This document shows positions 13,024-26,800 of a stretch of DNA of 64,000 bases, piece after piece. Both the position numbers and the translations under genes were made by a program. Under the pieces are notes generated by a model that ran no database searches, was not told the DNA's origin, and saw only the letters and a program-made list of their open reading frames with translations. Positions within the stretch are counted from its first letter, which is position 1; the number at the start of each line of letters is the position of its first letter. Location: positions 12,824,001-12,888,000 of the forward strand of contig NC_092563.1 in assembly GCF_037975245.1 (NCBI RefSeq), in the 5' to 3' direction. Origin of the DNA: Apostichopus japonicus (taxonomy: Eukaryota; Echinodermata; Holothuroidea; Aspidochirotida; Stichopodidae).

Positions 13024-16000
13024 AGTGACGTCACAACTTTGACTTCCAGGGTAATGTCTTACTTCGATCACCATTAATCGCCCAACTCACATCTCACCAC
13101 CACTCTCTCCCTCGTCGACACCTTGGAATATTACGGGGATCAGCTGACCAATGAGACCATTTTACTCGTGTAACACGTTTCTTTACAAATTTGCTTCCGT
13201 CACTTTCGGTTCATTTCGGTTTCCTTTGTAGGTCAGCGTATATAGCAGACAGCTTAAACAACGACAAAACACAATTTTGTTTTCAATATCATAACTGTGG
13301 ACACCTTTTCTCATAGAAGTCATGCGCCAATAAAAGAGAAATTGAAAACAACATATAAGCTGATTTTTTTTTTTTAATTTGTGGGAGCAGCTAACACGGG
13401 AGTTATATTAAAAGTAGGTCTGGGTTAATAATATGGTCTAACCGCTCTTTTCAAACATTTCACTTTATTAATGCTGTATATATATATATATATCTATTTC
13501 CAGTATAGGCCTATAAGTCTGTACTATATGCGGAGTTTATAGTTATGACATACAATTTACTTGAGTTAATATCTCGCTGCTATATTAACTGAGCCCCATC
13601 CGCCATCTCTCGCCGGGGCACAGAAGTCCGTGATTCTCCCCAGGCGTTTCGTGCTTCAGTTGATTCCATTTGCCGGAAGACAGAAAATGTCCGACATTTT
13701 CTTACAGTTTTAATATGAGATGTTTACGCAGCATTGCCATGTATATACCTCTTTTGATGGAGAGGTGCCGCGAATATCAGGCACATGAAAATTGGGACAA
13801 ACGGTGCTCCTAAACATGCCGCCACAAGTCTCTGATCTATCCGTATAGTTGCTCAATTTGTTGGTTTTTAATTGAACATTGCGGGTTATTGCAGTCCCTG
13901 AGTTTGCCTACAGAACAAAACGAATAACGAACAGACACGAGTCAGAAAGCCATTCGAGCGGACACGCGGAGGCTTTATTAATTTTTCACGAAAGCAAACT
14001 TGCTTTTGATATGCGTTCCTTCTTTTTTTTTTTGTTCAACACACGTATATGATTGTCTTCTTCACAAAGGCGGTAAATATAAAACACGATATCATGGCTT
14101 ATACAAGCACAAGTATTCGAGCTTCCGGCGAATCCCGGAGCCGTCAGCTGAGGCGGAAGAGCCCTCTCTTTTTTGCTTGACGTTGAATCCCTTATAACAC
14201 GACATCATACTCGTTCACTTCGTTCGTGCTCCCACCGTCGTAAGGACTCGGAAATAGGGATCTCCTCAAATGTTAGTCAGTACTGACATATTGCCAATAA
14301 CCGTAAATTTGACAAGGTCTGCACAAAAGCGAGAGGAACCGAGACGAAATTGGAGTGTTTAACAAACCTTCGCGTCTGTCGTTATTGGTATTAATAGACC
14401 ATAGGAATCATAAGCTACGCTTCATCTTGTTTTGAAATGCTAAACAAGCAGGAAAGGGCTTGTAAAAACCTTATTAGATATGGATCGTGCGAGATGAAGA
14501 GACGATGTGTTAACATTTCTCAAGAGTAGATAACTCAAGTAAAAGAGAAGCAGGTCTTTTCTCCCCTTTAATGTTCTCTCGGCAATCTCTCAGAATCAAA
14601 ATTAAATATCACTAAGTTAAGTGGTTGTTAAAAGTGTCTCGAAATTAATATGTCAAGTAGATTTTTGGATATATATTCCAACGAGAGTCGAGAGTATGAT
14701 TTTGTGAAGTTGCCAGCGTCGGCACGAGCTGTTCGAGAGTGTGTAATGATTAATATATTAGCAAATAAAATTCTTAACACGATTAGTGAGTGTACGCTAT
14801 AACCGAGCTAGGGTCTATCTCTAACCAGCTTTAATTTGTAAGGAATATACGTTTCGATTCCCACGTATGTAATGTTTACAATTCATTGAATTCTATATAA
14901 CTGTAGCAACTTAGTTCATATAATTTTAACGTGAGGTAGAGGTTATCTGGTAAGTATCCGGTAGCCTATATGGCCAATATATTGATCCGACGAAACATGA
15001 AGACATCCTGATGGCACCAACTTTGCACGATAAAATAATTATCTTTCTCTTTCAAATCTAAAAGGTAGCTCAATTGGAGAATCAAATGAAGTTTTGAAAT
15101 GCCCTCCAATTACTTATCAATACTCTTTTATAAAATAACACTTGAGCGGTACTGATGAACTACCCCACAATCTGTACTCCTAGTTAGTGATTCGGTAGAG
15201 GGAAATGCTTCTTGTAGCGGTTAATGTGCCCGCCCCACAACCTCTATTTTTCTGGTTCATAAACCCAATTCCAAAGCATTGTTGTCCAGAGCTGTTGAGT
15301 TCCGTTCCGTTGATTTTGTATTTCTGCTTTATTTCTTAGGGGTGGGGTTCCTTCCGTTCTTTCAAGTCCGAAACGACTCGTTTACCATTGGTGTGCTATA
15401 CTGTTGATGAATTGCATTCACCTCCCTCAGTGGTCAGATTCTGAGGTACACTATCGTCCAACGAGTCAAGTGGCAGTCCCGGGAGTAGGAAAGTGTGTTG
15501 CGATGATAGTATATGTGGCCATGCCTGGTTGGTAGATTCTATGAACACTTATCAAAAATTGAAAGCGTGATATATGCCGGTGTTCATCTACGATTATCTT
15601 CACCCTCTGTAAAGGTAAACTAACTAAGGTATACTTTCACATTGCCATTGGATTACAGGCTCAGCCCTGTTCGTTTTGTCTTTTTATCCCTGCCCATGGC
15701 TACTGCCCCGCCCACCTCTTTTCTTTCTTATGTTCCAATTTAATTGACCTGAAGTAAACAACACGAACATGTTTTCTCCGATAAAAAAGCACTTGGAATA
15801 GCCTTCAAGTAACTTCCAGATCCAAAATCGGCTTTCTTCTCACATGCCTTATTTTGTACCGAATATGTTTATATGTTTATATGTTTATATGTACCGAATA
15901 TGTTTGTACCGAATATGTACCGATCCGGAATCTTTGTACCGATCATACCTAGTATGGTAGTTAATTCACTTACGTACTACAAAAATTCAGCGGCCGTTCA

Positions 16001-17526
16001 AAATCGAACTATCAAACGCTCTATCATTCATATTGAAGAAAGACAGACCTGTACAGTAAATGCAATATCTCTGCATCAGAAGATACATGTAGGATAATCA
16101 CTTTCGATAAATGGTCATTATTTGCACCGTTAGTTTCCAAACAGTGAATGGAATAAACTACATAGTACATAGCAAATTTCTGGAATGTAGAGGAATGGTA
16201 TGGGATGCGGCCTAGGCCTAGTTATATGTTTAATATACAGTAGCATTTCCGCGATATGTGCTCAACTTACGTTATATGGTGGTACACAGTATATAGACCG
16301 TTAACTTCGCGTCTCCCCTAAATTCGCGTACAGTACTGTGTTATACATATGTAGATGCACTGATACTGATAGACACTAATTGCTGTGAATTTGTAACCAC
16401 TTCTTCAGTCGCAATTTAATCTACAAAACCTAATCAAAAAATGCAACAGTGACACTTTGGCTAGAAACATCAGTTTTGTATTTTGAGACACTTCTGTGGA
16501 ATATTTTACCTATTTAGCGGAATAATACATAAATTTCAAGGCATGTGTGAATTTAGGGAAATGTTCCTTGCTTTGAGCTGTTTCAATACTGACCATGTCT
16601 GGCAGAATTTGGTCAAGCGATCGATGAAATCACATAGCTGAAGTATAGAACTAAACCACTGAGCTAACTCGAGATTGTCATCATCAGTAGGCCTATCTTT
16701 AAAAATCATTAATACCCTTACTATCACAAATTTTTTGTAGCAAAGATATTGTAAACTATTAAAGTGTGCTAAAAGTCCTCATGAAAGGTGGAGGAAAATG
16801 GCATTCATTTTTCTCAATTGGAAAGTTCGGAATCATAGGCCTGCTACTGTACTCACCCAGCTGCAGACAAATAAGAGCTCAGGTCAGGGGAAGGGGAAGG
16901 CTACGCTCAACATCAGAACCCTCATTATTCGTTAAGCTTTCAGGAGAATATATATATATAGAAATACAGCAACTGAATGAATAAGGACTAAACGTAATTT
17001 CTGCACCATTCATCCTGCCGTATGACAAATAACAAGACCCATTTTAGAACTTCAGCCAGCAGCTGCAGGAAAGATGGAATCCAATGTTCAAAGCCCTATG
17101 TACAGAGTCTAGGCCTAGATAGATATTACAGAATTGTTTAACAGTTATCTTCACATGCAGACTAAGGGTAGTCTGGAGATATTTAAGCCTAGAGTATATT
17201 GGTGTAGAAATGTCACATCAGGAAATATAGGATTGTATAGCTTTATTCTCAACAACCTTCTGTTTGCTTCTTAGAACTTTCCCATTGTAAGACTTGATTT
17301 CAGTTTTATACTGTTGTGTATCCAGTTATGGTCAATCTTGAACCTCCCACTATATTAGAATATTGATTTGAGCTGGTAATTTTACTCTTTTTACTTTCAA
17401 AGTCTGTCATTAGTTGCATGTGCTTCTTTATTTTCATACCATTTCACTATCTTCTCTGTACATTCAGTGACAGTTTACGAGCCAACAGACACCATCAATT
17501 AAGGTGGAAAGCTAGGCAAACTGAAA
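13024..17526. other. Intergenic and upstream region of LRRCC1
   Basis: A TA microsatellite lies at about 13474-13493, and a cluster of short repeats (ACCGAATATG, TATGTTTA) at 15857-15945. Moderately GC-rich patches occur near 13590-13700 and 14120-14240. No complete gene was found. The LRRCC1 promoter and any 5' UTR exon should lie in the 3' part, but no TATA or initiator is distinctive. A CATTCAG just upstream of exon 1 (17461-17467) could be a 5' UTR acceptor. Confidence 0.5.
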
Positions 17527-17804
17527 ATGGCAGCCCAAAGGACTATGAAGGAGGTTTGCCTGATTGATGCTGGGATTTCAAATATCATGGACCTGGCCCT
17601 GAGCCCAGACACAGAGACTCTAAATCTGCATTGTAATTCCCTCACAACCATCGACAACCTCCATAATTTGGCTGGATTGCGCCATTTAGATCTCTCCTCA
17701 AACGCCATCACAACAATGGCTGGACTGGTGGGTCTTGTTGCTCTGCGGACCTTGAACCTATCATGCAATCTGATAAATGTTGTTGAAAATTTACAAGATC
17801 TCCA
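17527..17804 (+). CDS. LRRCC1: LRRCC1 exon 1 (start codon, LRRs 1-3)
   Basis: Begins with ATG at 17527, preceded by an in-frame TAG at 17500-17502. Encodes residues 1-93 (MAAQRTMKEVCLIDAGIS...), with three LRR units built on LxLxxNxL. The donor is CCA|GTGAGT, and the exon ends in phase 2, splitting a Gln codon that exon 2 completes. The N-terminus VCLIDAGI matches the family's start of the LRR domain. Confidence 0.93.
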
Positions 17805-20800
17805 GTGAGTATTTAGAAGTGAAAATCTGTAAAATATAAATATATGATCATAGCTGTTGCCGAACTACAAAGTGATATAAAAATGTGATGTACCTTTAAG
17901 GTTTTGGTTCAGCAATTTAATACAGTTATGGCTTTGTATTTGAGGCTTGCAGTGGTTAGATGCAGGCCATGCTTAGAGAATGAAATGTATCAGATATCAA
18001 ATCATTCATACTTTATCAAGTTACCTGCTGTACACTACCATACATTTAATCAACATTATAGTCGCTTAAATATATTTGGTCCCCAATTTCATGAAATCTA
18101 CACAGAGTATTTCTACAAGAAAGATAACATTTTGAACAAAACTACAGTCATTTCTTGTAGATTTGTTTTTTCACCAAATGAGTAGTTGAAGAATCTGTTC
18201 AAGTTTAAATATTTTGTTCACTCAGACAGTTTTTATAGAAGTAGTAGTTACTAATATAAAAAAGAAAAACCAACTTGAAATTTCCACAACTTTTGAATTT
18301 TTCTCTATTATTTGAAACAAAGCTTGACCAGTGGAGCTAAGCAACCTGCTTTTGAAATGTGCCAAAATCAACTCAATAGGCAGTCTTAAACATTTATTAG
18401 TAAAATGCCAAAATCACAAGATACTTAAACATTTCTGTGTACATACAATTCCTTATTCTGTATGATATCATCCTTATATTGCTCATATTACAGATTTTTA
18501 TGAAACAGATGTAACCATTAACAGCTCGACAGCCCACTGATATTACTTACACATTTCTCGCAGGTCTTTGATGCATCTGAACCTATCATATAACCAAATC
18601 AGCGAAGCAAAAGGCCTAAGAAAGTTGTGGGGTCCAAGTTATCAGTTGAGAAGTCTGGAGCTACAGGGTAATAACTTAACCTCAGTGGAAGACCTCATTC
18701 AATCTTTAAGAGGACTACAATGCCTGGAAGAGTTGACTCTTGAGAAAGATGGGAGTAGCAACCCAGTGTGTCAGATGTATGGTAAGAATGAGCAGTTAAA
18801 ACGGATAGGCCATGGAAGATTTTTGTTTTGTTTTTAACTGATGGAAAAGGAATATTTTAAGCATCCTGATGAAATTTGCAAGCAATTCCTTAAACATGAG
18901 ATAAACATCATTTTGATGAGCTGATGTATTTTGTACCCAAAGTGAACTTAAAGCAAACAGGTGTGATGTCATAGTTGGCAAACTGGCAGCAAAATGTTTT
19001 AGTTACCTTTGTTATTCACTCCATTTTGTTTACCCTGGATTAGATAGGGTTACAACTTTTACTTAAGGGTATGCGTTGTTAAACATACAGTAACAAGTTA
19101 CTGTAGTGTGTTCCCATTGAGATGTATCTCCATTTTGAAGTAGGATATTTTATGTAACTTTTATAGAAAGACATAAAAGAAATTTGTCATAGTGCTTCTA
19201 TGGCATCACACCTGTTTGCTTCATGTTCACTTTTGGTAGAAAACATGTGAACTTCAAATGATGTCATCTCAAAAATGGTTCGTAGGAATTGGTTGTAAAT
19301 ATCAAATTTTGAAGATTTACTTTGATCACCTTTTTTAAGTGAATCATCAATCTAATGACCTAGCTCGGACATACATTGTCATGGGATTATAGCATCCACA
19401 AATTTATCAAAATCGACTAAAAAAACTGCTTAAGTGAGGAGGATGAGTGGCTCACAGGTATAAACCACATTGGAATGAACAGATTTCTTAAGAAAGGAAT
19501 GTAGCTTTTGATACACCCCAAAGTAATGGATAAGGCAGTGGCGTAGGAAGGTACTTTTGGGTGGGGGGGCTGAAGACTGATGGCCGGCCTGGGGGAGGGG
19601 TCTAAGGGGAGGGGTGTCCCCCTCCCCTTTGGATTTTTTTTGCATTTCCAGGTGACCTCAGATGCAATTTGGTGCAATATAGCACACTTCAACTCCCACT
19701 CCATTTTGTAAAGAATTTTGCATTTTCACCTGGCCTTAAATGCAATTTGGTGCTCCAAATGAGATTTTTTTCTCATTTGGAAATGAAAAAGGGGTTTTCT
19801 GACTTGCGGAGTGGGGGGCGGAATGATACTTCCGCCCCCCCCCCATATTTTTCACTGGGGGGCTGGCGCCCCCCCCAGCCCCCCCGGTTCCTACGCCCTT
19901 GGGATAAGGTGTAGCACAGGGATTGCACGCAAGAGAGATTTGTTAAGATCTTTAACTAGAGAGCAACAAGTTTTAATGAACAACAAAATACCAAGATTTG
20001 GTTTGACCACAATGTATGCTGAGGTGTAGACACCGAAATTGGTCTACTCAGAAACTATACATATATGTAAATTATATGTAAATTGAAGATAAATGGGCTC
20101 AAAGAGTTTGCCAATTTCTCCCACCCCCTTGCTCTTCAATTCAATCAAATCCTTTGTTAGGAAATTGGTACTTGGCATTCAACGCTCATGGTCGACTGTT
20201 GTTGACAAAAAAGCTTCATATTCTTTGCATTCCTTTATGTGTTGTTGCATTTGATATTTTAAAGCAGAATGAAGCATCCAGGTTTCATGCATTTCTGTAT
20301 TCTGCGTTTTTTAGATCCTGGAAAACCTTCATGAAATCACCTTCTCTCATCCAAATACACAGCACAGAGGATATATAATATTAATAATAATAATATATAA
20401 CAAAATAACCTATTTCAGAATGAATGATTTGACCAATGAGCCTAATTTTCTTTGCCTGTTCAACCTCTGAATGACACAAGTATTGATTTCTTCACAATAT
20501 TCAATATATATGCTATAAATATACATCCTATTGTGCTCTTACTTTTCAGGTTACAGAACGGCACTTTTTAATGCCCTACCACAACTCAAAATTCTGGATG
20601 GTAGAGACAGAAGAGGACAAATAATGACAAAAGAAATTTCACTGAACGACATTCCTGGTAAATCAATTAACATTTTAATCTACATTATGAAATGAAATGG
20701 TTGACATTGTGACAGATCATTTTTGACCATTGAAATATAATCAAAATACTCATTGTCTCATTGATAACCAGCTATCACAGCAAAGTAGGTTGTCCCACAA

Positions 20801-23800
20801 AATTGTAGTAAAATAGCAAAGAAGAACTGTGTGCATTTGGTGAATATAACACTAACTTTGGGTCAGTAAAACTCCCTTTTAGGTGGATCATAGACCTACC
20901 ACTATATTTGTTTTATTTCAGTAGTGATGGTGGATGATACCAATTTATCTGTTGCTTATTTGGGGTTATTCAGTTACAATGCAACATCAATTTGTCGTAA
21001 ACAACTAGTCGTACACCAGACGATCTCCAAAGCTGATTTTGAATGTCTGAACAGAAATTTGGACAATCCTGGGACCATTAATAATATGCCAGTCTAGTTT
21101 GAGCTGTATGTTTGCAAATTCTTCAAACTGTATATATTTTCATGTCCTTTCATTGGGGGGAAGTATTAATATAGTTTTAAAACTGTCGTTTGTATTTTTA
21201 AACTAAGAAGTTCTTTTATGTTTCTTACTACAAGGTTTAGAGCATTACCTGGAGTTTTTGGTTTCATCTGATGCCAATGATTCAACTTCTCAGGTAAGAA
21301 CTTCAATCTGCCATGAAATGATGATTGGAAGGCATTTAAAATTCACAGATGATATGTAGATCTTCATGTAAATCTGTTAAATAGTAATAACAGTAACCAT
21401 TCTGCTGTGGATGATTTCTGTGAATTAAAAAGGTCAGAGGAGGAGTTGAGCACAATCGCACTTAATCTTCATCAAAAGTTGTACAGAACTTTGACATTTT
21501 GTTTTTTCATTTTACAGGAACGTTCACTCCAGCTGATAACCCCTAAGATCGATTCACTTTTAGAGAAGTTCAGGAAAGGGGCTCTGAGAAGCGATGATCA
21601 GACGACGTCTAACCCAACCACAAACTCAGAGCAAGAAGTATTTAATAGAGCTGAAGTAAGAGATGGGGTAGGTGTGAAAAGAATTTCACAGTGTTTTATA
21701 TTTTCTAATATGACTAAACAATACATAAACCTAATACAAAATATGTTTGCTATAACTTTGGAGAAAAGTATTATTTTCAAAAGGGCTCTCTGCCAGGTTT
21801 TCTATCAAAATTTGCACGATCACTTTAAATCAGTTTTTGTGGACATTCTTTTATGTTAGGTTTGGTGACACAACTGCTGTTTTCTACTTTTATCAAGGAT
21901 TGCCTGATTCTCTGGTCCTTTTCGTTGATGTAACATCAGCTCCCTAATTATGTGGATTTGGCCAAACCATCTCTACACTCTTTCACACACACACACCCAC
22001 AGTTCCCCTCTCCCTTGAAGTCAAGAATACCAAAAAAGGCGTCAAATGTTTGAAAGCCATCCGCATACATATAATTTGTTCAATAATTTTCCATTTTCCA
22101 TTTTTTATTGGATATTGTGATATTGTAGAGGCAATCACAACAATGAAAATGTTGATCTAGTAAGACTACAGGTTGCTAAGGAAAGATATAGTTAATACAT
22201 ATGGTATTAACTTTAGTAATTTATCAATGTTCAAACCTCAGCAATGCACAATATTAGCAAGTTTGAGGAGTTTAAGAGAGTTGGCTCTTGGTTGGCTTTA
22301 GAAACTTATGATGGTGAGAAAAAATACAGTATCAACTGCTTTATCACAATGCAACACATGGATGTTGAATGTTGCAATATGTTGTTTTGCATGAGGATTT
22401 ACCATTAGTTACGGACATCAGTCATTCACATTTATGTGTGTATGTATGTATGTATGTATTTTAGATCCTCCTGCAAGCAGGAATTCGCGAAGAAGCCTCA
22501 TTGGCTTATCAAAGCCGCATGCTGACTGAAGTCAGTCTCTTACATTCATATTTAACGTCCATGATTATGAATTGTCAATTATCAACAACTCTGTAACTGG
22601 ACGACATACATTAATCTTGGAGTGACTCGAACCGGGGACCTTATGATTATGACAGTTCTCTTCAGCAAATGCCAAATTGGCTGTCAATGAAAAGATGAGA
22701 ATGTTTTCCACTTGTTATCAGAAAATTTTGGATTCCTGACCATGAAGTAACTCATTTTGATATGTTATTTTTATTATATCTAATACTTGATTCCATTATC
22801 CTCTATCTAGATAACAACAAGACCAGAAAAGATGAAGTCAGCAAAAGATCATGAAAATAGAATTTTGGAATTGGAAAAGAAACTAAGCGATATGGTAGAG
22901 AGACGAACAACTGTAAGTCATGTGTGTGTGTGTCAAACTGGAGGATGAAAAACTCGCAATATTAATTATGTAAAAGTGTACATTTAAATTTAATGTATTG
23001 GAAACATGAAATGTAACAACTGCATTGAACTTTCTGATCATGTGATATTGTACAATTTTTGGAATTGGTCGTATAAATGGATTTACCTAGTCATGGTTCT
23101 TATGGATTTGGGTCTATCATGTGGCAGCACATTCCAACAAATTTCAATACCCTGCGACGGCTTAAGTTATGACTGCTGTTTTCTTGAATTATGACCATTG
23201 CTCTTACCTGAGCAGTATGAATATCCCGTTACGATTAGATCCATATTCTAAACGGTTCAGTTCAATTGCGTGTACTGACAGTATCAGCAGTATGAATATC
23301 CCTTTAATATTAGATCCAGATTCTGAACGGTTCAGTTCAATTACTTTGAAATTGTGACTCTATGACTAGTAGAGCCTTTGCTTGAAGTAAAACCATTGCA
23401 CTTGATATCACTTACACGTATTCACCCTGTTGTTACTATTTTGTACTGAATAGTACCTGTAGTACTTGATATCACCAATGTTGTAAATCTGTGGCGTTTC
23501 TTTGCTTTCAGACTCAACTGAGCACCCCTATTAATGAGGATGGACAAGTCTCTGAAGTAGAGCAGAAGTCAAAGGTTATAGGTCGTCGAGGGCAACAGAC
23601 AAAGGCTGCAAAGAGAGGTATGTTCTTGATATTAAAGGAGGCAAAGTGAGAATGTATCATCTTCAACTGTGACCTTTTAACAATAGTACAATTCAACTTT
23701 CAAGTACCCTAAGACAATTAAAAAGGAATTTTATCATTTCTTTTTGATGTGAAAAGAAAACAGGTTATCAAAAATTGCCTTTTCCAGTTAGACTAAAGAT

Positions 23801-26800
23801 CTGGAAAGAAGATGTTAAGTTGGAAAGAATTGCTATGGAATGAACTGGGATGAAACATAAATGCTGTTTATTGCAATATGATTGTAAATTTGTGCCTCTT
23901 AGACCAGATTTTGTAATATTTATACATATTCATATTCATACATATTCATATTCATGCATAATCAGATACCTGTCGGTTTAACTAAGTGGAGGTGTATTGT
24001 TAGAGCAGTTAGTTGCTTTTAACTTTGATGGAGTATTAAACTAACTGAGTATGCTTTAGGGTACCTTCTCTTTGCTTTATTGGTCGGTTGTGGTACCATC
24101 TGATTGAAGACAAACGTAATGCAAAATACAGCTTTATAGGAAGCTTGCACTGAAATTGAACTAATGAAAAGGACAGCCAACATAAACTGAAGTAATTAGT
24201 TGAGTTGAGTTTGTATAGTCTGGATTAGTCTAGTTTAGTTTAATGTTTAAAAGTAAGTTGGTCTGACGATTCGATCCTAGCAGGATCTGCCTAAAAAATA
24301 AATTTAAAAAAAAAAACAACGGTTTTTTTTTTTTTAGCCTCTGAAGCAGATCCTGCTAGGTTCGAATGCCAGGCCAACTTACTTTTACACATTCTATTAC
24401 ACAGACTCTCTAGTGGATACGCAGTTTGCTTACAGTTTTATTTTATTTAGTTTAATACAAGTTAGTTAATTTAGTATTTCCCGAGAAAGCTAACAGAAGC
24501 TCATTTGAAACCCTATCCATGTGATGATCGAGGATGAACAAACCCAGCCATATATTAAGCCTTGTTTTTTGCTGATTATTGACATTTTGTGTTCTCTGTT
24601 TACGCAGGTTTTATTTAGTTGTTTAGCTAGACAAGAAGTTATCCTTCAGAAATTATGACGATGTGAATAGTTTTCTTCAAACAAAGTTGCCTTTTCAGCA
24701 GAAGAAAAAGCAAGTAGTTCTACCATCACCTTGATTACGAAATCATCCTTTTTGTTCTGAACAAGTTCTTGGGAAGAGTAACTGTTTTAGAGACTTGATG
24801 TTACGAACAGGTTTGCCTGTAATTGTCCTCAAATCTAACTATATATGTATTAAGTAATGTAAATTAGTAACTTGCTTTTATTTTAGAGATAAAGAGCCCA
24901 CTTTACAGGAGCTGGCTCTGTAAGCAAAGGAGAAAGTTTACCAGAAAATATCAATTCTGAAGTATATGTTAATGAAGGTAATATGACTCCCGATCATGTT
25001 GATCATGTTGAATGTCTCATGACATGATGTTTACCAGTTACTTGTAAACCAAACAATATATTTATGTAGTGAGCTGCTGAAGTGTTACCAGGCCACTCTC
25101 TTTCCTCCATAGATACAGAACCTAACCAGTTACTTGTAAACAAAACAATATATTTATGTAGTGAGCTGCTGAAGTGTTACGAGGCCATTCTCTTTCCTCC
25201 ATAGATACAGGACCTAACCAGTTACTTGTAAACAAAACAATATATTTATGTAGTGAGCTGCTGAAGTGTTACCAGGCCACTCTCTTTTATCCATAGATAC
25301 AGAACCTAACCAGTTACTTGTAAACCAAACAATATATTTATGTAGTGAGCTGCTGAAGTGTTACCAGGCCACTCTCTTTCCTCCATAGATACAGAACCTA
25401 ACCAGTTACTTGTAAATCAAACAATATATTTATGTAGTGAGCTGCTGAAGAGTTACCGGGCCACTCTCTTTCCTCCATAGATACAGAACCTAACCAGTTA
25501 CTTGTAAACCAAACAATATATTTATGTAGTGAGCTGCTGAAGTGTTACCAGGCCACTCTCTTTCCTCCATAGATACAGAACCTAACCAGTTACTTGTAAA
25601 CCAAACAATATATTTATGTAGTGAGCTGCTGAAGAGTTACCGGGCCACTCTCTTTCCTCCATAGATACAGAACCTAACCAGTTACTTGTAAACCAAACAA
25701 TATATTTATGTAGTGAGCTGCTGAAGTGTTACCAGGCCACTCTCTTTCCTCCATAGATACAGAACCTAACCAGTTACTTGTAAACCAAACAATATATTTA
25801 TGTAGTGAGCTGCTGAAGAGTTACCGGGCCACTCTCTTTCCTCCATAGATACAGAACCTACAGATGAGAGTGAGCAGAGTGACACTACGAACCAACAGAT
25901 GCCTGGAAAGAGGAAACTTAAGAGAAAAAGTAGTTTGAAGAAGGGAAGAGTTCATAAACAAGTGCCTTCGTCAGCCTCATGCAACAGCTTACAAAGGTAA
26001 CCACTGCTATCCCGTTAAATTCCATGCAAGCTATCAATCTGCCAACCATTACTGAAATCATTCACTTATTTATTTATAGAAGTAAAGGAACAAAGGTAAA
26101 ACTGACTGGGAAATTATAAACAACAGAAAATGGTGAATAAATTTCATGGCTAGAACAAGATTCAAACCAGTGTCCTCTGGATTTGACACTAACCCAGCAT
26201 TCTACCAACTGGGCTATCCAACCCTTAGTTGGTGAAGATCCCTATATAGCCATTTTCTTTGCTGAGAAATGCCAGTCAGAGCCTTTTCTTTGCTGGGGTT
26301 GCCAGTCAGAAACCACAGTACCTTGCATAACGTGTAACAAGGGATCACACCCTAGTGTTATTCGAAACAATTCTGAAAGCAACCGGAGAGGGCTATTTAA
26401 GAGAAATTTGGATTTTCATATAATTTTACAAATAAATGAACGACAGAAAACTTACCAGAGGTCGCTAGGTGGAATCCCATTCTAGCTTTTATTTGCTCTT
26501 CTCTATTGTTTATACATTCCAAGTCAGGTTTTGGTAGTTTGTTTACTGGAGCATGTGCTAGGGTATACTCCCCCCCCCCCTCCCCTATAACACAGAAAAA
26601 AACTTCAGATTGGTACTTGAATAGCAGATTCCTGCTACCCATAAAGCCTTGTACCAATGTTCATATCTTCTGAGTCTTTTCTTGCCATCAGGAGTTGCAT
26701 GTGATTTGGCATCCCTCTACCCTGGTTCAAATAATGTGTTTGGAGAATACCGTTCTCTGCAAAGTGTGTTACTATTGCAGAAATTTGAAGGAGAAAGTGT

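Noticed and set aside
21656-21859. Continuation of LRRCC1 exon 5 as a longer coding exon
   Set aside because: The frame is open, but a GTAAGA donor at 21656 joins exon 6 in phase. The extension lacks helix-forming or family-like sequence and ends at a stop.
24887-24908. Upstream acceptor (TTTTAG) for LRRCC1 exon 8
   Set aside because: In the phase required by exon 7 this start runs into a stop before the donor; the next AG at 24907-24908 keeps the frame open.
25038-25861. CRISPR-like regular array
   Set aside because: Units are 92 bp and contiguous, with no short repeat/unique spacer structure. The context is an animal intron.
26147-26225. Functional tRNA gene on the minus strand
   Set aside because: A- and B-box regions are present, but the acceptor stem does not pair and the anticodon arm is irregular; a SINE head fits better.
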